A stretch of 64,000 bases of DNA from Anaerosalibacter sp. Marseille-P3206. Its GTDB lineage: Bacteria; Bacillota; Clostridia; Tissierellales; Sporanaerobacteraceae. The notes beneath the pieces are model-generated. The model was not told the DNA's origin and searched no databases. It worked only from the letters and a program-made list of their open reading frames with translations. Below, piece after piece: positions 18,467 through 26,278 of the stretch. The stretch lies in assembly GCF_900155565.1 (NCBI RefSeq), contig NZ_FUHM01000002.1, forward strand, positions 372,001 through 436,000. Direction: 5' to 3'. Within the stretch, counting starts at the first letter, position 1; every line of letters starts with the position of its first letter. A program made the position numbers and the translations under genes.

Positions 18467-19603
18467 TTAAGGAAGCAAATCTACTAAAACTAAATTAGAT
18501 AAATCTAGTCCTTTTCTAGTAAATCTAATGTTTTCCTCATCTATATATAATAATCCACTATCTCTATGTTTTTTAAGCACTTCACCATAAACATCATCTA
18601 CTGATATTTTAAATCTACTATAAAATTCCTTCTTTGAAATTCCACTTACAAGTCTAAGACCAAGTATTAAGAATTCGGCCATTTCCATATCTTTATTTAT
18701 CACTTCTTGTCCTAATATTGGAAACTTCTCATCTTTTATATGTTTAAAATAGCTATCAAAATCTTCATAATTCCAATATCTCTTGCCTACTACATTTGAA
18801 TGAGCACCTAGTCCTAAGCCAATATAGGGTTTTAACTTCCAATAAAATAGATTATGTTCACATTCAAAACCTTCTTTAGCAAAATTTGATATTTCATAGT
18901 GATTATAGCCTTTTGATTTTAAATAATTTATACCTTCATGATACATATTTCTTTCCTCATCTTCTTCAGGTAATGAAATTTTATTTGAATTATACCAGTT
19001 ATAAAACTTAGTCCCTTCTTCTATTATCAGACTGTAAAATGAAATATGCTCTATATCTAAAGAAGTTATCTCTTTAAGAGTAGAAAGAACATCTCCTATG
19101 GATTGATTAGGCAAACCAAACATTGCATCTACATTTATATTAGAAAACCCATGTTTTTTTAGTAGCTCATACGTTGTATAAAAGTCATTACTAGTGTGTG
19201 CCCTTCCAATTGTTTTTAATAGCCTATCTTGAAGGGATTGGCAACCTATACTTATTCTATTTATTCCTATCTCTTTATATATTTTTAGTTTTTCATCATC
19301 AACAGTTTTAGGATTTAATTCAATAGACACTTCTGTTAAGTCTGATACATCAAAATTGTCATAAATATTTTTTAGTATTTCATATATATAAGCGCCATTT
19401 ATTGAAGAAGGGGTTCCTCCACCAATAAATATTGTCTTTATTTTATATTTAAGCCCAATTTTAGAATACATTTTAATCTCGCTATTTAAGTTCTTTAAGT
19501 ATTCAGGTATATATTCATTTTTGTCTGGGTATGAATTAAAATCACAATAATGGCATTTACTTATGCAAAATGGAATATGGATATAAAGAGCCAGTTCTTT
19601 CAT
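18467..19603 (-). CDS. hemW: HemW-type radical SAM protein
   Basis: A radical SAM protein of the coproporphyrinogen III oxidase-like group. The start LALYIHIPFCISKCHYCDFN contains the CxxxCxxC cluster motif, and FIGGGTPSS is the SAM-binding segment. HemW proteins are now regarded as heme chaperones and not the oxidase itself, because they lack the extra Cys of true HemN; here the cluster is CHYCDF with no following Cys, which fits HemW. It is 378 residues, lies after lepA as in B. subtilis, and ends just before the hrcA promoter. Confidence 0.93.
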   Translation of the reverse strand: MKELALYIHIPFCISKCHYCDFNSYPDKNEYIPEYLKNLNSEIKMYSKIGLKYKIKTIFIGGGTPSSINGAYIYEILKNIYDNFDVSDLTEVSIELNPKTVDDEKLKIYKEIGINRISIGCQSLQDRLLKTIGRAHTSNDFYTTYELLKKHGFSNINVDAMFGLPNQSIGDVLSTLKEITSLDIEHISFYSLIIEEGTKFYNWYNSNKISLPEEDEERNMYHEGINYLKSKGYNHYEISNFAKEGFECEHNLFYWKLKPYIGLGLGAHSNVVGKRYWNYEDFDSYFKHIKDEKFPILGQEVINKDMEMAEFLILGLRLVSGISKKEFYSRFKISVDDVYGEVLKKHRDSGLLYIDEENIRFTRKGLDLSNLVLVDLLP

Positions 19604-19620
19604 ATTTACCTCCTAAAATT

Positions 19621-19645
19621 TAATGCACACAAAATGTGTGCATTA
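19621..19645 (-). terminator. Hairpin after lepA
   Basis: A perfect ten-base-pair stem (TAATGCACAC with its complement, loop of five) that overlaps the lepA stop codon. The minus-strand T run is weak (AAATTTTAGG), so termination before hemW may be partial. Confidence 0.55.
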
Positions 19646-21457
19646 TTTCTTTTCATCATATTTTAGTACAGATAAGAATGCTTCTTGAGGAACTTCTACA
19701 TTTCCTATTTGTCTCATTCTCCTCTTACCTTCTTTTTGCTTTTCTAGTAACTTTTTCTTCCTAGTTATATCTCCTCCATAACACTTGGCTAGTACATCTT
19801 TTCTTAAAGCCTTAACTGTCTCTCTAGCAATAATCTTAGAACCTATAGCTGCTTGAATAGGAACTGCAAATTGATGTCTTGGTATGACATCTTTTAGTCT
19901 TTCTGCAATGTATCTTCCTCTTTCATAGGCCTTTTCTTCATGAACAATAATCGAAAAAGCATCTACAAGTTCTCCATTTATCAAAATATCTAGTTTTTCT
20001 AATTCAGCTTGTCTATAGCCTTTTAATTCATAATCAAGAGAAGCATATCCTCTAGTTTTAGATTTCAGTGCATCAAAGAAATCATAAATAACTTCATTTA
20101 AAGGTAATTCATAATGCATAACTACCCTAGTCTCTTCTAAGTATTCCATATTCTTGAATACTCCTCTTCTATTTTGACAAAGCTCCATAACTGCCCCTAC
20201 ATAGGCTGTTGGAGTCATAATAGAAACATCAACAATAGGTTCTTCCATATACTCAATTTCTGTAGCTGGTGGAAGATTTGTAGGATTTTGAATTTCTATC
20301 ATTTCACCATCACTCTTTTTAACTTTATATATAACACTAGGAGCAGTAGTGATGATATTTAAATCAAACTCTCTTTCTAGTCTCTCTTGGACTATTTCCA
20401 TATGAAGCAATCCTAAAAATCCACATCTAAATCCAAATCCCAATGCTACTGATGTCTCAGGTTCAAAAACTAAACTTGCATCATTTACTTGTAATTTTTC
20501 TAAAGACTCTCTTACAGAGTTGAAATCCTCACCTTCTGCAGGATAAATTCCACAATAAACCATAGGAACTACTTTCTTGTATCCTGGTAATGCTGAGTCT
20601 GTAGGATTTTCTAAGCTCGTTATAGTGTCTCCTACTCTAGCATCTTTTACATTTTTGATACTAGCTGCAATATATCCAACATCACCTGCTTCTAATTTTT
20701 TAGTAGCTACTTGCTTTGAAGTGTTAATTCCCACTTCTGTAACCTCGTAAGATTTACCTGTTGACATCATTTTTATTTCCATTCCAGGTTCTATTGAGCC
20801 TTCAAACACTCTTATATATGATACTACACCTTTATAACTATCATAGTATGAATCAAATATAAGTGCCTTAAGTGGAGCCTCTTTATCTCCAGTAGGTGCT
20901 GGTACATCTGATACTATTTTCTCTAGTACATCTTCAATATTTATTCCATCTTTTGCCGATACAAGAGGTGCATCTGAACAGTCTATTCCAATTACATCTT
21001 CTACTTCTTTTTTTACTTCTTCAGGTCTAGCACTTGGTAGGTCAATTTTATTTATGATAGGCACTATTTCTAAATTCTGTTCTAATGCTAAATATACATT
21101 AGCCAATGTTTGAGCTTCAATTCCTTGAGTTGAGTCTACAATTAACAATGCTCCTTCACACGCAGCCAAGCTACGAGATACTTCATAATTAAAGTCTACA
21201 TGCCCTGGAGTATCAATAAGATTGAAAATATATTCCTCTCCATCATTTGCCTTATATACCAATCTTATAGCCTTCAGTTTAATAGTAATACCTCTTTCTC
21301 TTTCCAAATCCATATTGTCAAGAAGTTGGTCATGCATTTCTCTAGAAGTAAGTAATCCGGTTTTCTCTATAAGTCTATCTGCTAATGTAGATTTTCCATG
21401 ATCTATATGAGCTATTATGGAAAAATTTCTTATTCTCTTCTGTCTATCTTTGGTCAT
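19643..21457 (-). CDS. lepA: Elongation factor 4 (LepA)
   Basis: A ribosome-dependent GTPase of 604 residues. G-domain motifs: [15 protein letters not shown] (P loop), [16 protein letters not shown], and NKIDLP. The C terminus has the LepA-specific [20 protein letters not shown] stretch. LepA affects translation initiation and elongation. It lies downstream of the lepB group and upstream of hemW, the same context as in B. subtilis. Confidence 0.98.
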   Translation of the reverse strand: MTKDRQKRIRNFSIIAHIDHGKSTLADRLIEKTGLLTSREMHDQLLDNMDLERERGITIKLKAIRLVYKANDGEEYIFNLIDTPGHVDFNYEVSRSLAACEGALLIVDSTQGIEAQTLANVYLALEQNLEIVPIINKIDLPSARPEEVKKEVEDVIGIDCSDAPLVSAKDGINIEDVLEKIVSDVPAPTGDKEAPLKALIFDSYYDSYKGVVSYIRVFEGSIEPGMEIKMMSTGKSYEVTEVGINTSKQVATKKLEAGDVGYIAASIKNVKDARVGDTITSLENPTDSALPGYKKVVPMVYCGIYPAEGEDFNSVRESLEKLQVNDASLVFEPETSVALGFGFRCGFLGLLHMEIVQERLEREFDLNIITTAPSVIYKVKKSDGEMIEIQNPTNLPPATEIEYMEEPIVDVSIMTPTAYVGAVMELCQNRRGVFKNMEYLEETRVVMHYELPLNEVIYDFFDALKSKTRGYASLDYELKGYRQAELEKLDILINGELVDAFSIIVHEEKAYERGRYIAERLKDVIPRHQFAVPIQAAIGSKIIARETVKALRKDVLAKCYGGDITRKKKLLEKQKEGKRRMRQIGNVEVPQEAFLSVLKYDEKK

Positions 21458-21520
21458 GTTTTTCCTCCTTAGAGTTTCAGATAATCATAACAATTATAGC
21501 AAAAAATCAAACTTATGTAA

Positions 21521-21552
21521 ATTAAATGACCAGATAAATCTGGTCATTTAAT
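21521..21552 (-). terminator. Perfect palindromic hairpin overlapping the stop of the gene before lepA
   Basis: Two perfect 15-base arms (21521-21535 and 21538-21552) around AA. The stop codon of the 89-residue protein is inside the arm. A T-rich stretch on the minus strand follows at a distance, so it is a likely but weak terminator. Confidence 0.6.
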
Positions 21553-21813
21553 AGTTTTAATTATATTTTTAACAAAACCTATAAAGTCTAGCACATAACT
21601 TTTACCAAATAACTGTATGTGCAAACTCTTTTCTTCTAAGCCTAGGGAAAATATTCTATTACTTTCCGTACAAGTTAGCTCTTGTATGGAATCCTCTGTA
21701 ACCATTAGCCCAAATATGAAAAAATTTAGACATAAAATGAACAGTAGGAATTTAAAAAACCCTCTCTTTTTATCTTTTTTTCTGTTTCTATTTCGTTCCA
21801 TCCTCGTTTCCAT
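21544..21813 (-). CDS. Small single-pass membrane protein in the yqxA position
   Basis: About 89 residues from ATG 21813, chosen because a longer reading would need TTG and has no ribosome site. A very basic start (RMERNRNRKKDKKRG) is followed by one membrane segment (FFKFLLFILCLNFFIFGLMV, residues about 22-41) and a short tail, which from the positive-inside pattern should face outward. I see no motif that identifies a family. In B. subtilis the small membrane protein YqxA (DUF3679) occupies the same place between spoIIP and lepA, and the layout is similar, but sequence identity is not obvious. Function unknown. Confidence 0.65.
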   Translation of the reverse strand: METRMERNRNRKKDKKRGFFKFLLFILCLNFFIFGLMVTEDSIQELTCTESNRIFSLGLEEKSLHIQLFGKSYVLDFIGFVKNIIKTIK

Positions 21814-21857
21814 AATAACCACCAAAATTATTATGGTCAATTATTTCAAAATATATA

Positions 21858-22406
21858 CTATTTTAGAACTCCAAACCTACTATCAAAAGGAAAATATCTG
21901 AAATTTGCCTTTCCTTTGATTGAACTAATAGGTATGCAACCAAAATATCTACTATCTTTGCTTGCACCTTCACCTCTATTATCCCCTAAAACAAATACAT
22001 AATCTTCTGGGACTACCCATTTACTTTCATCATAGGTATGAGTATAAGCCCCTTCTTCTAAATAATATTCATCTAATACTTCACCATTTAAATATACTTT
22101 ACCATCAATTATCTCTACTGTATCTCCTGGAAGACCAATCACTCTCTTTATGTAGTCTTTATTAGGATTGTCTGGTGCTTTCAATACTACAATATCACCT
22201 ACATTAGGCTCTGAAAAATACAAAGTCACCTTATTTGTAAATAGTCTATCTTTTTCAAACAGAGTTGGATACATTGAACTACCTAATACATAAGTTGTAT
22301 TAAAAATAAATGTCTTTATTAAAATAGCAACTACAACAGCAAGTGCTATACTCTTTATCCACTCTACAACTTCATTCTTAGCTTTTTCTTTTCTATCCTC
22401 TTCCAT
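21858..22406 (-). CDS. lepB: Signal peptidase I
   Basis: Type I signal peptidase of 182 residues. One N-terminal membrane segment (IALAVVVAILIKTFIF) is followed by the catalytic Ser motif SSMYPTL and the catalytic Lys motif KDYIKRVIGLPGD; FVLGDNRGEGASKDSRYFG is the conserved box E. It removes signal peptides from exported proteins on the outer face of the membrane. It sits between spoIIP and the small membrane protein; this location is not standard in B. subtilis and may indicate a sporulation-linked copy, which is inference only. Confidence 0.95.
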   Translation of the reverse strand: MEEDRKEKAKNEVVEWIKSIALAVVVAILIKTFIFNTTYVLGSSMYPTLFEKDRLFTNKVTLYFSEPNVGDIVVLKAPDNPNKDYIKRVIGLPGDTVEIIDGKVYLNGEVLDEYYLEEGAYTHTYDESKWVVPEDYVFVLGDNRGEGASKDSRYFGCIPISSIKGKANFRYFPFDSRFGVLK

Positions 22407-22477
22407 AAGATGTAACCTCCTAGTTTTAAATCAATTTATATCATTATAACATTTTTCTTTTGAAAAAAAAAGCTAAT

Positions 22478-23665
22478 TTATTCCTGCAACTTTTCTATGA
22501 CAATTGATAGTATCTCACTAATTAACTTTGCTGATTCCTTAGCTTCTTCTATAGTATTTAAATTGCTCCCTACTTCTATGAGGGCATAGTAATCTGTCAC
22601 ATACTGATTAAATCTTCCTGTTGGTTTAATTATTATCCCCTTACATAATCCTGGATACAGTTGATCTGATACAGATTTTATATATTTATTAAATTTTAAA
22701 ACTTTGTCCATGTTTGGAGAATCTGGACCAATTACCAATGAGAAAGTAGCAATATCTTTTTCATTTATTACTATTTTTGATTGTTCTTTAGCTTTTTCAA
22801 TATAACTTGCATCTTCTTCAATACCATCCCTATGTAAATCAAACACTACCTTTAAATTTTCGTTTTCTTTCATAGCATTGGTTATAGTGTTTAATGATCT
22901 TGCATAGGACTTATTATATGAAGGCGTATCATGATAAACATCGATATGCGATACTTTGTGACCATAACTTGTCAAACTATCAGATACAATCTTCCCAATG
23001 GTTAGCATGTTGTATTTCCTCTCAGTTGTATGAAATCTATTGTCTTTAATAGGCAAATATGCTTCTGTACCATGAGTATGATAAATTAAAACATAAGGCT
23101 TTTCTTTGTTAACTTTTAAGGTTTCTATTCCTTCTGGATTGGGAATTCCTTCAGTTGACAATTTCACTTCTCTTTCTTCAACTAATTCCCCTTCTTCACT
23201 TTCAGCTTCATCTTCAATATATATTAAGTCTTCCAATACCTCTGGATTTTGAATAATTTCCTTATCAGTAACACTATTATCATCTATTGATGTATCTAAT
23301 TTGTTTTTAGAAAACGTAAATATTGCTGGAAATTGAGAGTTTAAATAAGACCTTAAATCCATTTTCCCAAAATATTCTCCTAAGTTTAAATCTATTATAT
23401 TTGTATTTTCACCAAATTCTTCTTTAAAAAATAAACTTATAGATGAATTAGTTGTTGAAATTACTTTTAAAAAAAACCTATTTTCATTACCTATATTTAA
23501 TCTTTCTTGACTAAATACTTCTCTAACTTCTACTCTTTGGCTTACCATATTAGTATCCTTTTTATGATATTTCATAACTAATAGTGAACTTGTTACAAAA
23601 ATAATCAAACAAAATATAGCTAAGGATACATAGACAAATCTGGTTTTATTAAATCTTAAGTACAT
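22478..23665 (-). CDS. spoIIP: Stage II sporulation protein P
   Basis: SpoIIP is an amidase and endopeptidase that thins septal peptidoglycan with SpoIID and SpoIIM during engulfment. Visible: one N-terminal membrane segment (residues about 12-31), an acidic linker (EDEAESEEGELVEEREVK), and the catalytic domain with VLIYHTHGTEAYLP and VFDLHRDGIEED zinc-binding motifs. I chose ATG 23665; a GTG three codons earlier abuts the GAGGGAG ribosome site. gpr lies directly upstream, as in B. subtilis. A 10-base segment upstream can pair with this ribosome site (23676-23741). Confidence 0.95.
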   Translation of the reverse strand: MYLRFNKTRFVYVSLAIFCLIIFVTSSLLVMKYHKKDTNMVSQRVEVREVFSQERLNIGNENRFFLKVISTTNSSISLFFKEEFGENTNIIDLNLGEYFGKMDLRSYLNSQFPAIFTFSKNKLDTSIDDNSVTDKEIIQNPEVLEDLIYIEDEAESEEGELVEEREVKLSTEGIPNPEGIETLKVNKEKPYVLIYHTHGTEAYLPIKDNRFHTTERKYNMLTIGKIVSDSLTSYGHKVSHIDVYHDTPSYNKSYARSLNTITNAMKENENLKVVFDLHRDGIEEDASYIEKAKEQSKIVINEKDIATFSLVIGPDSPNMDKVLKFNKYIKSVSDQLYPGLCKGIIIKPTGRFNQYVTDYYALIEVGSNLNTIEEAKESAKLISEILSIVIEKLQE

Positions 23666-23675
23666 TTTAGACACT

Positions 23676-23741
23676 CCCTCAACTTTATTAAATTGAATAC
23701 CTATTTTTAGCCGTCATAAAAATATATTCCTAAGTTGAGGG
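23676..23741 (-). repeat. Inverted repeat that could cover the spoIIP ribosome binding site
   Basis: CCCTCAACTT just after the gpr stop is the exact complement of AAGTTGAGGG, which contains the spoIIP ribosome site. The arms (23732-23741 and 23676-23685) are 46 bases apart. If it folds in RNA it would block spoIIP translation. Confidence 0.55.
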
Positions 23742-23748
23742 TTATATG

Positions 23749-24723
23749 CTACTTAATATATCTGTTTACATCTTTTAAGTCTATACCAGGATGCAATGCC
23801 ATATTTACTCCATTTGCTAGTATTATAGCTAAATTGTCGATTAACTCATCAATCTCTTTGGGAGTAACAATAGTATTTGGCATGAAGGGTTCTAGCACTT
23901 CTTTTATTAATGAATACTTTTCATCTTTTGAAATATCCTCTAAGATCCTATAAAACTCCGTTCCAACCTCTGCCTCACTTTTCATGGAATGAATAATTAA
24001 ATCCATTGTATCATTTACCATAGTTGCTGCATCTACTACTGTTGGTACTCCTATTGATATTACTGGTACATTTAAGTATTCTTTATTCAATCCTAATCTC
24101 TTATTGCCAACTCCACTACCAGGACTAATTCCCGTATCAGATATTTGTATTGTAGTGCTAATTCTGTTCATATTTCTAGAAGCCAGGGCATCTATACATA
24201 TTACTAAATCAGGATTTGTCTTTTCTACCACCCCTTTTATTATCTCACCTGTTTCTATTCCAGTAAGCCCCATAACACCTGGAGATAGTGCAGAAACATT
24301 AGCAAAAGTTTCATCGCTTTGTTTGTTATAATTTATGAAAAAATGTCTAGTTACTAATACTCTCTCTACAACTTTTGGTCCAAGAGCATCAGGAGTTACA
24401 TTCCAGTTTCCCAATCCTACAATTAAACTTTTAGTACTTTCAGTATTATTAATTAAAGCCTTCAACTCTTTAGCAATTTGTTGACTAATTTCATCTTTTA
24501 AATCTTCATCAGGATGTTTTAGACCAGGTACTTCTATTGTTATATAATTTCCTTTAGCTTTACCCATGTACTTTTCACCAATCTCATCTAATACTTTTAC
24601 ACGTACTATGGAAATTTTTTCACCTTCTTCTTTTTTTACCTCTACCCCCGGAACTTCCCTCTTTTTTTCTTTACTATATAATTCTCTTGCTTCTACCGCT
24701 AAATCTGTTCTTACTTGAAACAT
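23749..24723 (-). CDS. gpr: Germination protease GPR
   Basis: GPR degrades small acid-soluble spore proteins during germination and is made as a zymogen in the forespore. The protein from ATG 24723 is 324 residues and begins MFQVRTDLAVEARELY, the expected propeptide start; the ribosome site is AAGGAGGAG. The typical VGLGNWNVTPDALGP and SPGVMGLTGIETGEI stretches and PISIGVPTVVDAATMV-like region are present. An upstream in-frame extension of the reading frame lacks a ribosome site. The gene is divergent from rpsT and precedes spoIIP. Confidence 0.95.
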   Translation of the reverse strand: MFQVRTDLAVEARELYSKEKKREVPGVEVKKEEGEKISIVRVKVLDEIGEKYMGKAKGNYITIEVPGLKHPDEDLKDEISQQIAKELKALINNTESTKSLIVGLGNWNVTPDALGPKVVERVLVTRHFFINYNKQSDETFANVSALSPGVMGLTGIETGEIIKGVVEKTNPDLVICIDALASRNMNRISTTIQISDTGISPGSGVGNKRLGLNKEYLNVPVISIGVPTVVDAATMVNDTMDLIIHSMKSEAEVGTEFYRILEDISKDEKYSLIKEVLEPFMPNTIVTPKEIDELIDNLAIILANGVNMALHPGIDLKDVNRYIK

Positions 24724-24825
24724 CTTTCTCCTCCTTGTATACTTAATATAGTTATACTCATACATATTTTTAGTATTTTCTCTAAATTTATGTATACTAA
24801 ATATAGATGTATCAAAACAATTACC

Positions 24826-24854
24826 TTGCATTTTATAACTCTTCATGGTAAAAT
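24826..24854 (+). promoter_or_regulatory. Promoter of rpsT
   Basis: TTGCAT (24826-24831), 17-base spacer, TAAAAT (24849-24854), about 33 bases before the rpsT start codon. Confidence 0.75.
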
Positions 24855-24886
24855 ATTTCTTGTTAGAGAACGAGGAGGTGAAATTA

Positions 24887-25162
24887 GTGGCAAACATTAA
24901 ATCTGCAGTGAAAAGAATCCGTGTTACAGAAACAAAAACTGAAACTAATAGAATGAGAAAGTCTGAAATTAAGACATATATGAGAAAATTTGATGAAGCT
25001 ATAGAAAATGGTAATTTTGAAGAAGCTAATGAATTAATTAAGATCATAGATAGAAAGTTAAAGAAAGCAGTAGCAAAGAATACTGTTCATAAAAATGTTG
25101 CTTCTAGAAGAATAAGTCATTTAACAAAAAAATTAAACACATTAAAAAATGAAGCAGTATAA
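24887..25162 (+). CDS. rpsT: 30S ribosomal protein S20
   Basis: A basic 91-residue S20 protein (start ANIKSAVKRIRVTETK, end KLNTLKNEAV) that binds 16S rRNA during small-subunit assembly. The start is GTG 24887, seven bases after GAGGAGG; an upstream ATG at 24845 lies within the -10 region and cannot be the start. It is divergent from gpr and converges on holA, with a two-way terminator between. In B. subtilis rpsT also lies between holA (yqeN) and gpr. Confidence 0.97.
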   Translation: MANIKSAVKRIRVTETKTETNRMRKSEIKTYMRKFDEAIENGNFEEANELIKIIDRKLKKAVAKNTVHKNVASRRISHLTKKLNTLKNEAV

Positions 25163-25166
25163 ATAA

Positions 25167-25195
25167 AAACTTCGGCAATAACCCGAAGTTTTTTT
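25167..25195. terminator. Bidirectional terminator between rpsT and holA
   Basis: Stem AAACTTCGG with its exact complement (25167-25175, 25183-25191), loop of seven. T runs follow on both strands, so it can end rpsT and holA messages. Confidence 0.92.
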
Positions 25196-25235
25196 ATGCC
25201 AATGAGTCAATAGACGTCTATTGACTCATTGGCAT
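25196..25235. repeat. Perfect 40-base palindrome at the holA 3' end
   Basis: The two 20-base halves (25196-25215 and 25216-25235) are exact reverse complements with no spacer. It abuts the rpsT terminator and includes the last codons and stop of holA. It has no adjacent T run of its own in the plus direction. Confidence 0.9.
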
Positions 25236-26278
25236 AATTTTATTATTAACATCTCTATGGCCAATTTACTATCCATAGAACCAGTTTTAATCAACTTATC
25301 ACATTCTAAACACAAGTCCAATGCTCTGTTTAATTGTTTAAGACTAAAGTTTTGACTCTGTCTAGCTATTTTATTGTATTCAAAACTACTTATTTTAAGT
25401 TTAGACATGGCATCTCCCCCTACATAACCACCCTTAGTAAAAACAATATAGTGTTTAATGAGGCGAAACTGTCTAACAATCATGTGAAGTATCTTTAAAA
25501 AAGGCACATCAGAAGCACACATTTCATTGTAAATTTTAATTGAATTATTAACATTTTTTGTACTTATGCTGTCTAACAATGCAAATATATTAGTCTCTAA
25601 AGACTTTGCCATTACATTATCAATATCAGTTTTTGTAACTTCTTTTTTATCTCCCACAAAATTTGAAAGCTTTAATATCTCATTTTCCAAATCATACAAT
25701 GTTTTGTTACTATCTCTTGAAAAATAAAAAGAAAATTCGATTAAATAATTCAATGTATAAGGAGCTATTGTTTTTCCATATTTTTTAAAAGTATTAACAA
25801 TCCATTCATTTAAGTTATTTCCTTTAAGTTTACTAAATTCTACTATTTCGCCTGTTTTGCCTATAGTTTTAACAATAGCTTTGCTCTTATCAACTTTACC
25901 TTCTTTTTCTACAAAAATAAGACAAACATAGTCTGCTAATGTTTGAAGATATTCTTTTAGAGGATCCTTTTTTTTAGATGGTTTTTCGTCTGCTACTTCA
26001 CCTCTTTTTTTTCTACTGAAGATGCCTAAATCTTTCACTACAACTATTTTTTTCTCTGACATAAATGGAAGAGTTTCACAGGCATTTTGTATGTCTTCAA
26101 ATTGAATATCTTTTCCTTCCAATATTTGATAATTTAAAGTTTCAAAGCTACTGTCAATATATTTATCTTTTAACAACTTTAAAGAATAATCAATGAGATA
26201 TTCTTCTTCCCCATAAAACAGGTACAAAGTTTTTAGTTTGTTTTTATTAATATCTATTATAAAATCTTGATAAGTCAT
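25226..26278 (-). CDS. holA: DNA polymerase III delta subunit
   Basis: HolA is the clamp-loader delta subunit that opens the sliding clamp. The 350-residue protein has the family pattern: LKTLYLFYGEEEYLIDYSLK at the start, ACETLPFMSEKKIVVVKDL, and a helical C-terminal domain ending in ASKMD-like GSMDSKLAIEMLIIKLC. It has no Walker motif, as expected for delta. Its start overlaps the end of comEC by 32 bases, with a GAGGAG ribosome site inside comEC. The comEC-holA-rpsT neighbourhood is conserved in Firmicutes. Confidence 0.93.
   Translation of the reverse strand: MTYQDFIIDINKNKLKTLYLFYGEEEYLIDYSLKLLKDKYIDSSFETLNYQILEGKDIQFEDIQNACETLPFMSEKKIVVVKDLGIFSRKKRGEVADEKPSKKKDPLKEYLQTLADYVCLIFVEKEGKVDKSKAIVKTIGKTGEIVEFSKLKGNNLNEWIVNTFKKYGKTIAPYTLNYLIEFSFYFSRDSNKTLYDLENEILKLSNFVGDKKEVTKTDIDNVMAKSLETNIFALLDSISTKNVNNSIKIYNEMCASDVPFLKILHMIVRQFRLIKHYIVFTKGGYVGGDAMSKLKISSFEYNKIARQSQNFSLKQLNRALDLCLECDKLIKTGSMDSKLAIEMLIIKLCQ

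Noticed and set aside
24724-24845. Sigma-G promoter ahead of gpr
   Set aside because: Some TATAC-like boxes exist but none fits the expected spacing and both elements well enough to call.
24723-25047. N-terminal extension of gpr from an open frame to 25047
   Set aside because: It would overlap the rpsT gene and promoter, has no ribosome site, and the family start MFQVRTDLAVEA with AAGGAGGAG before it is at 24723.
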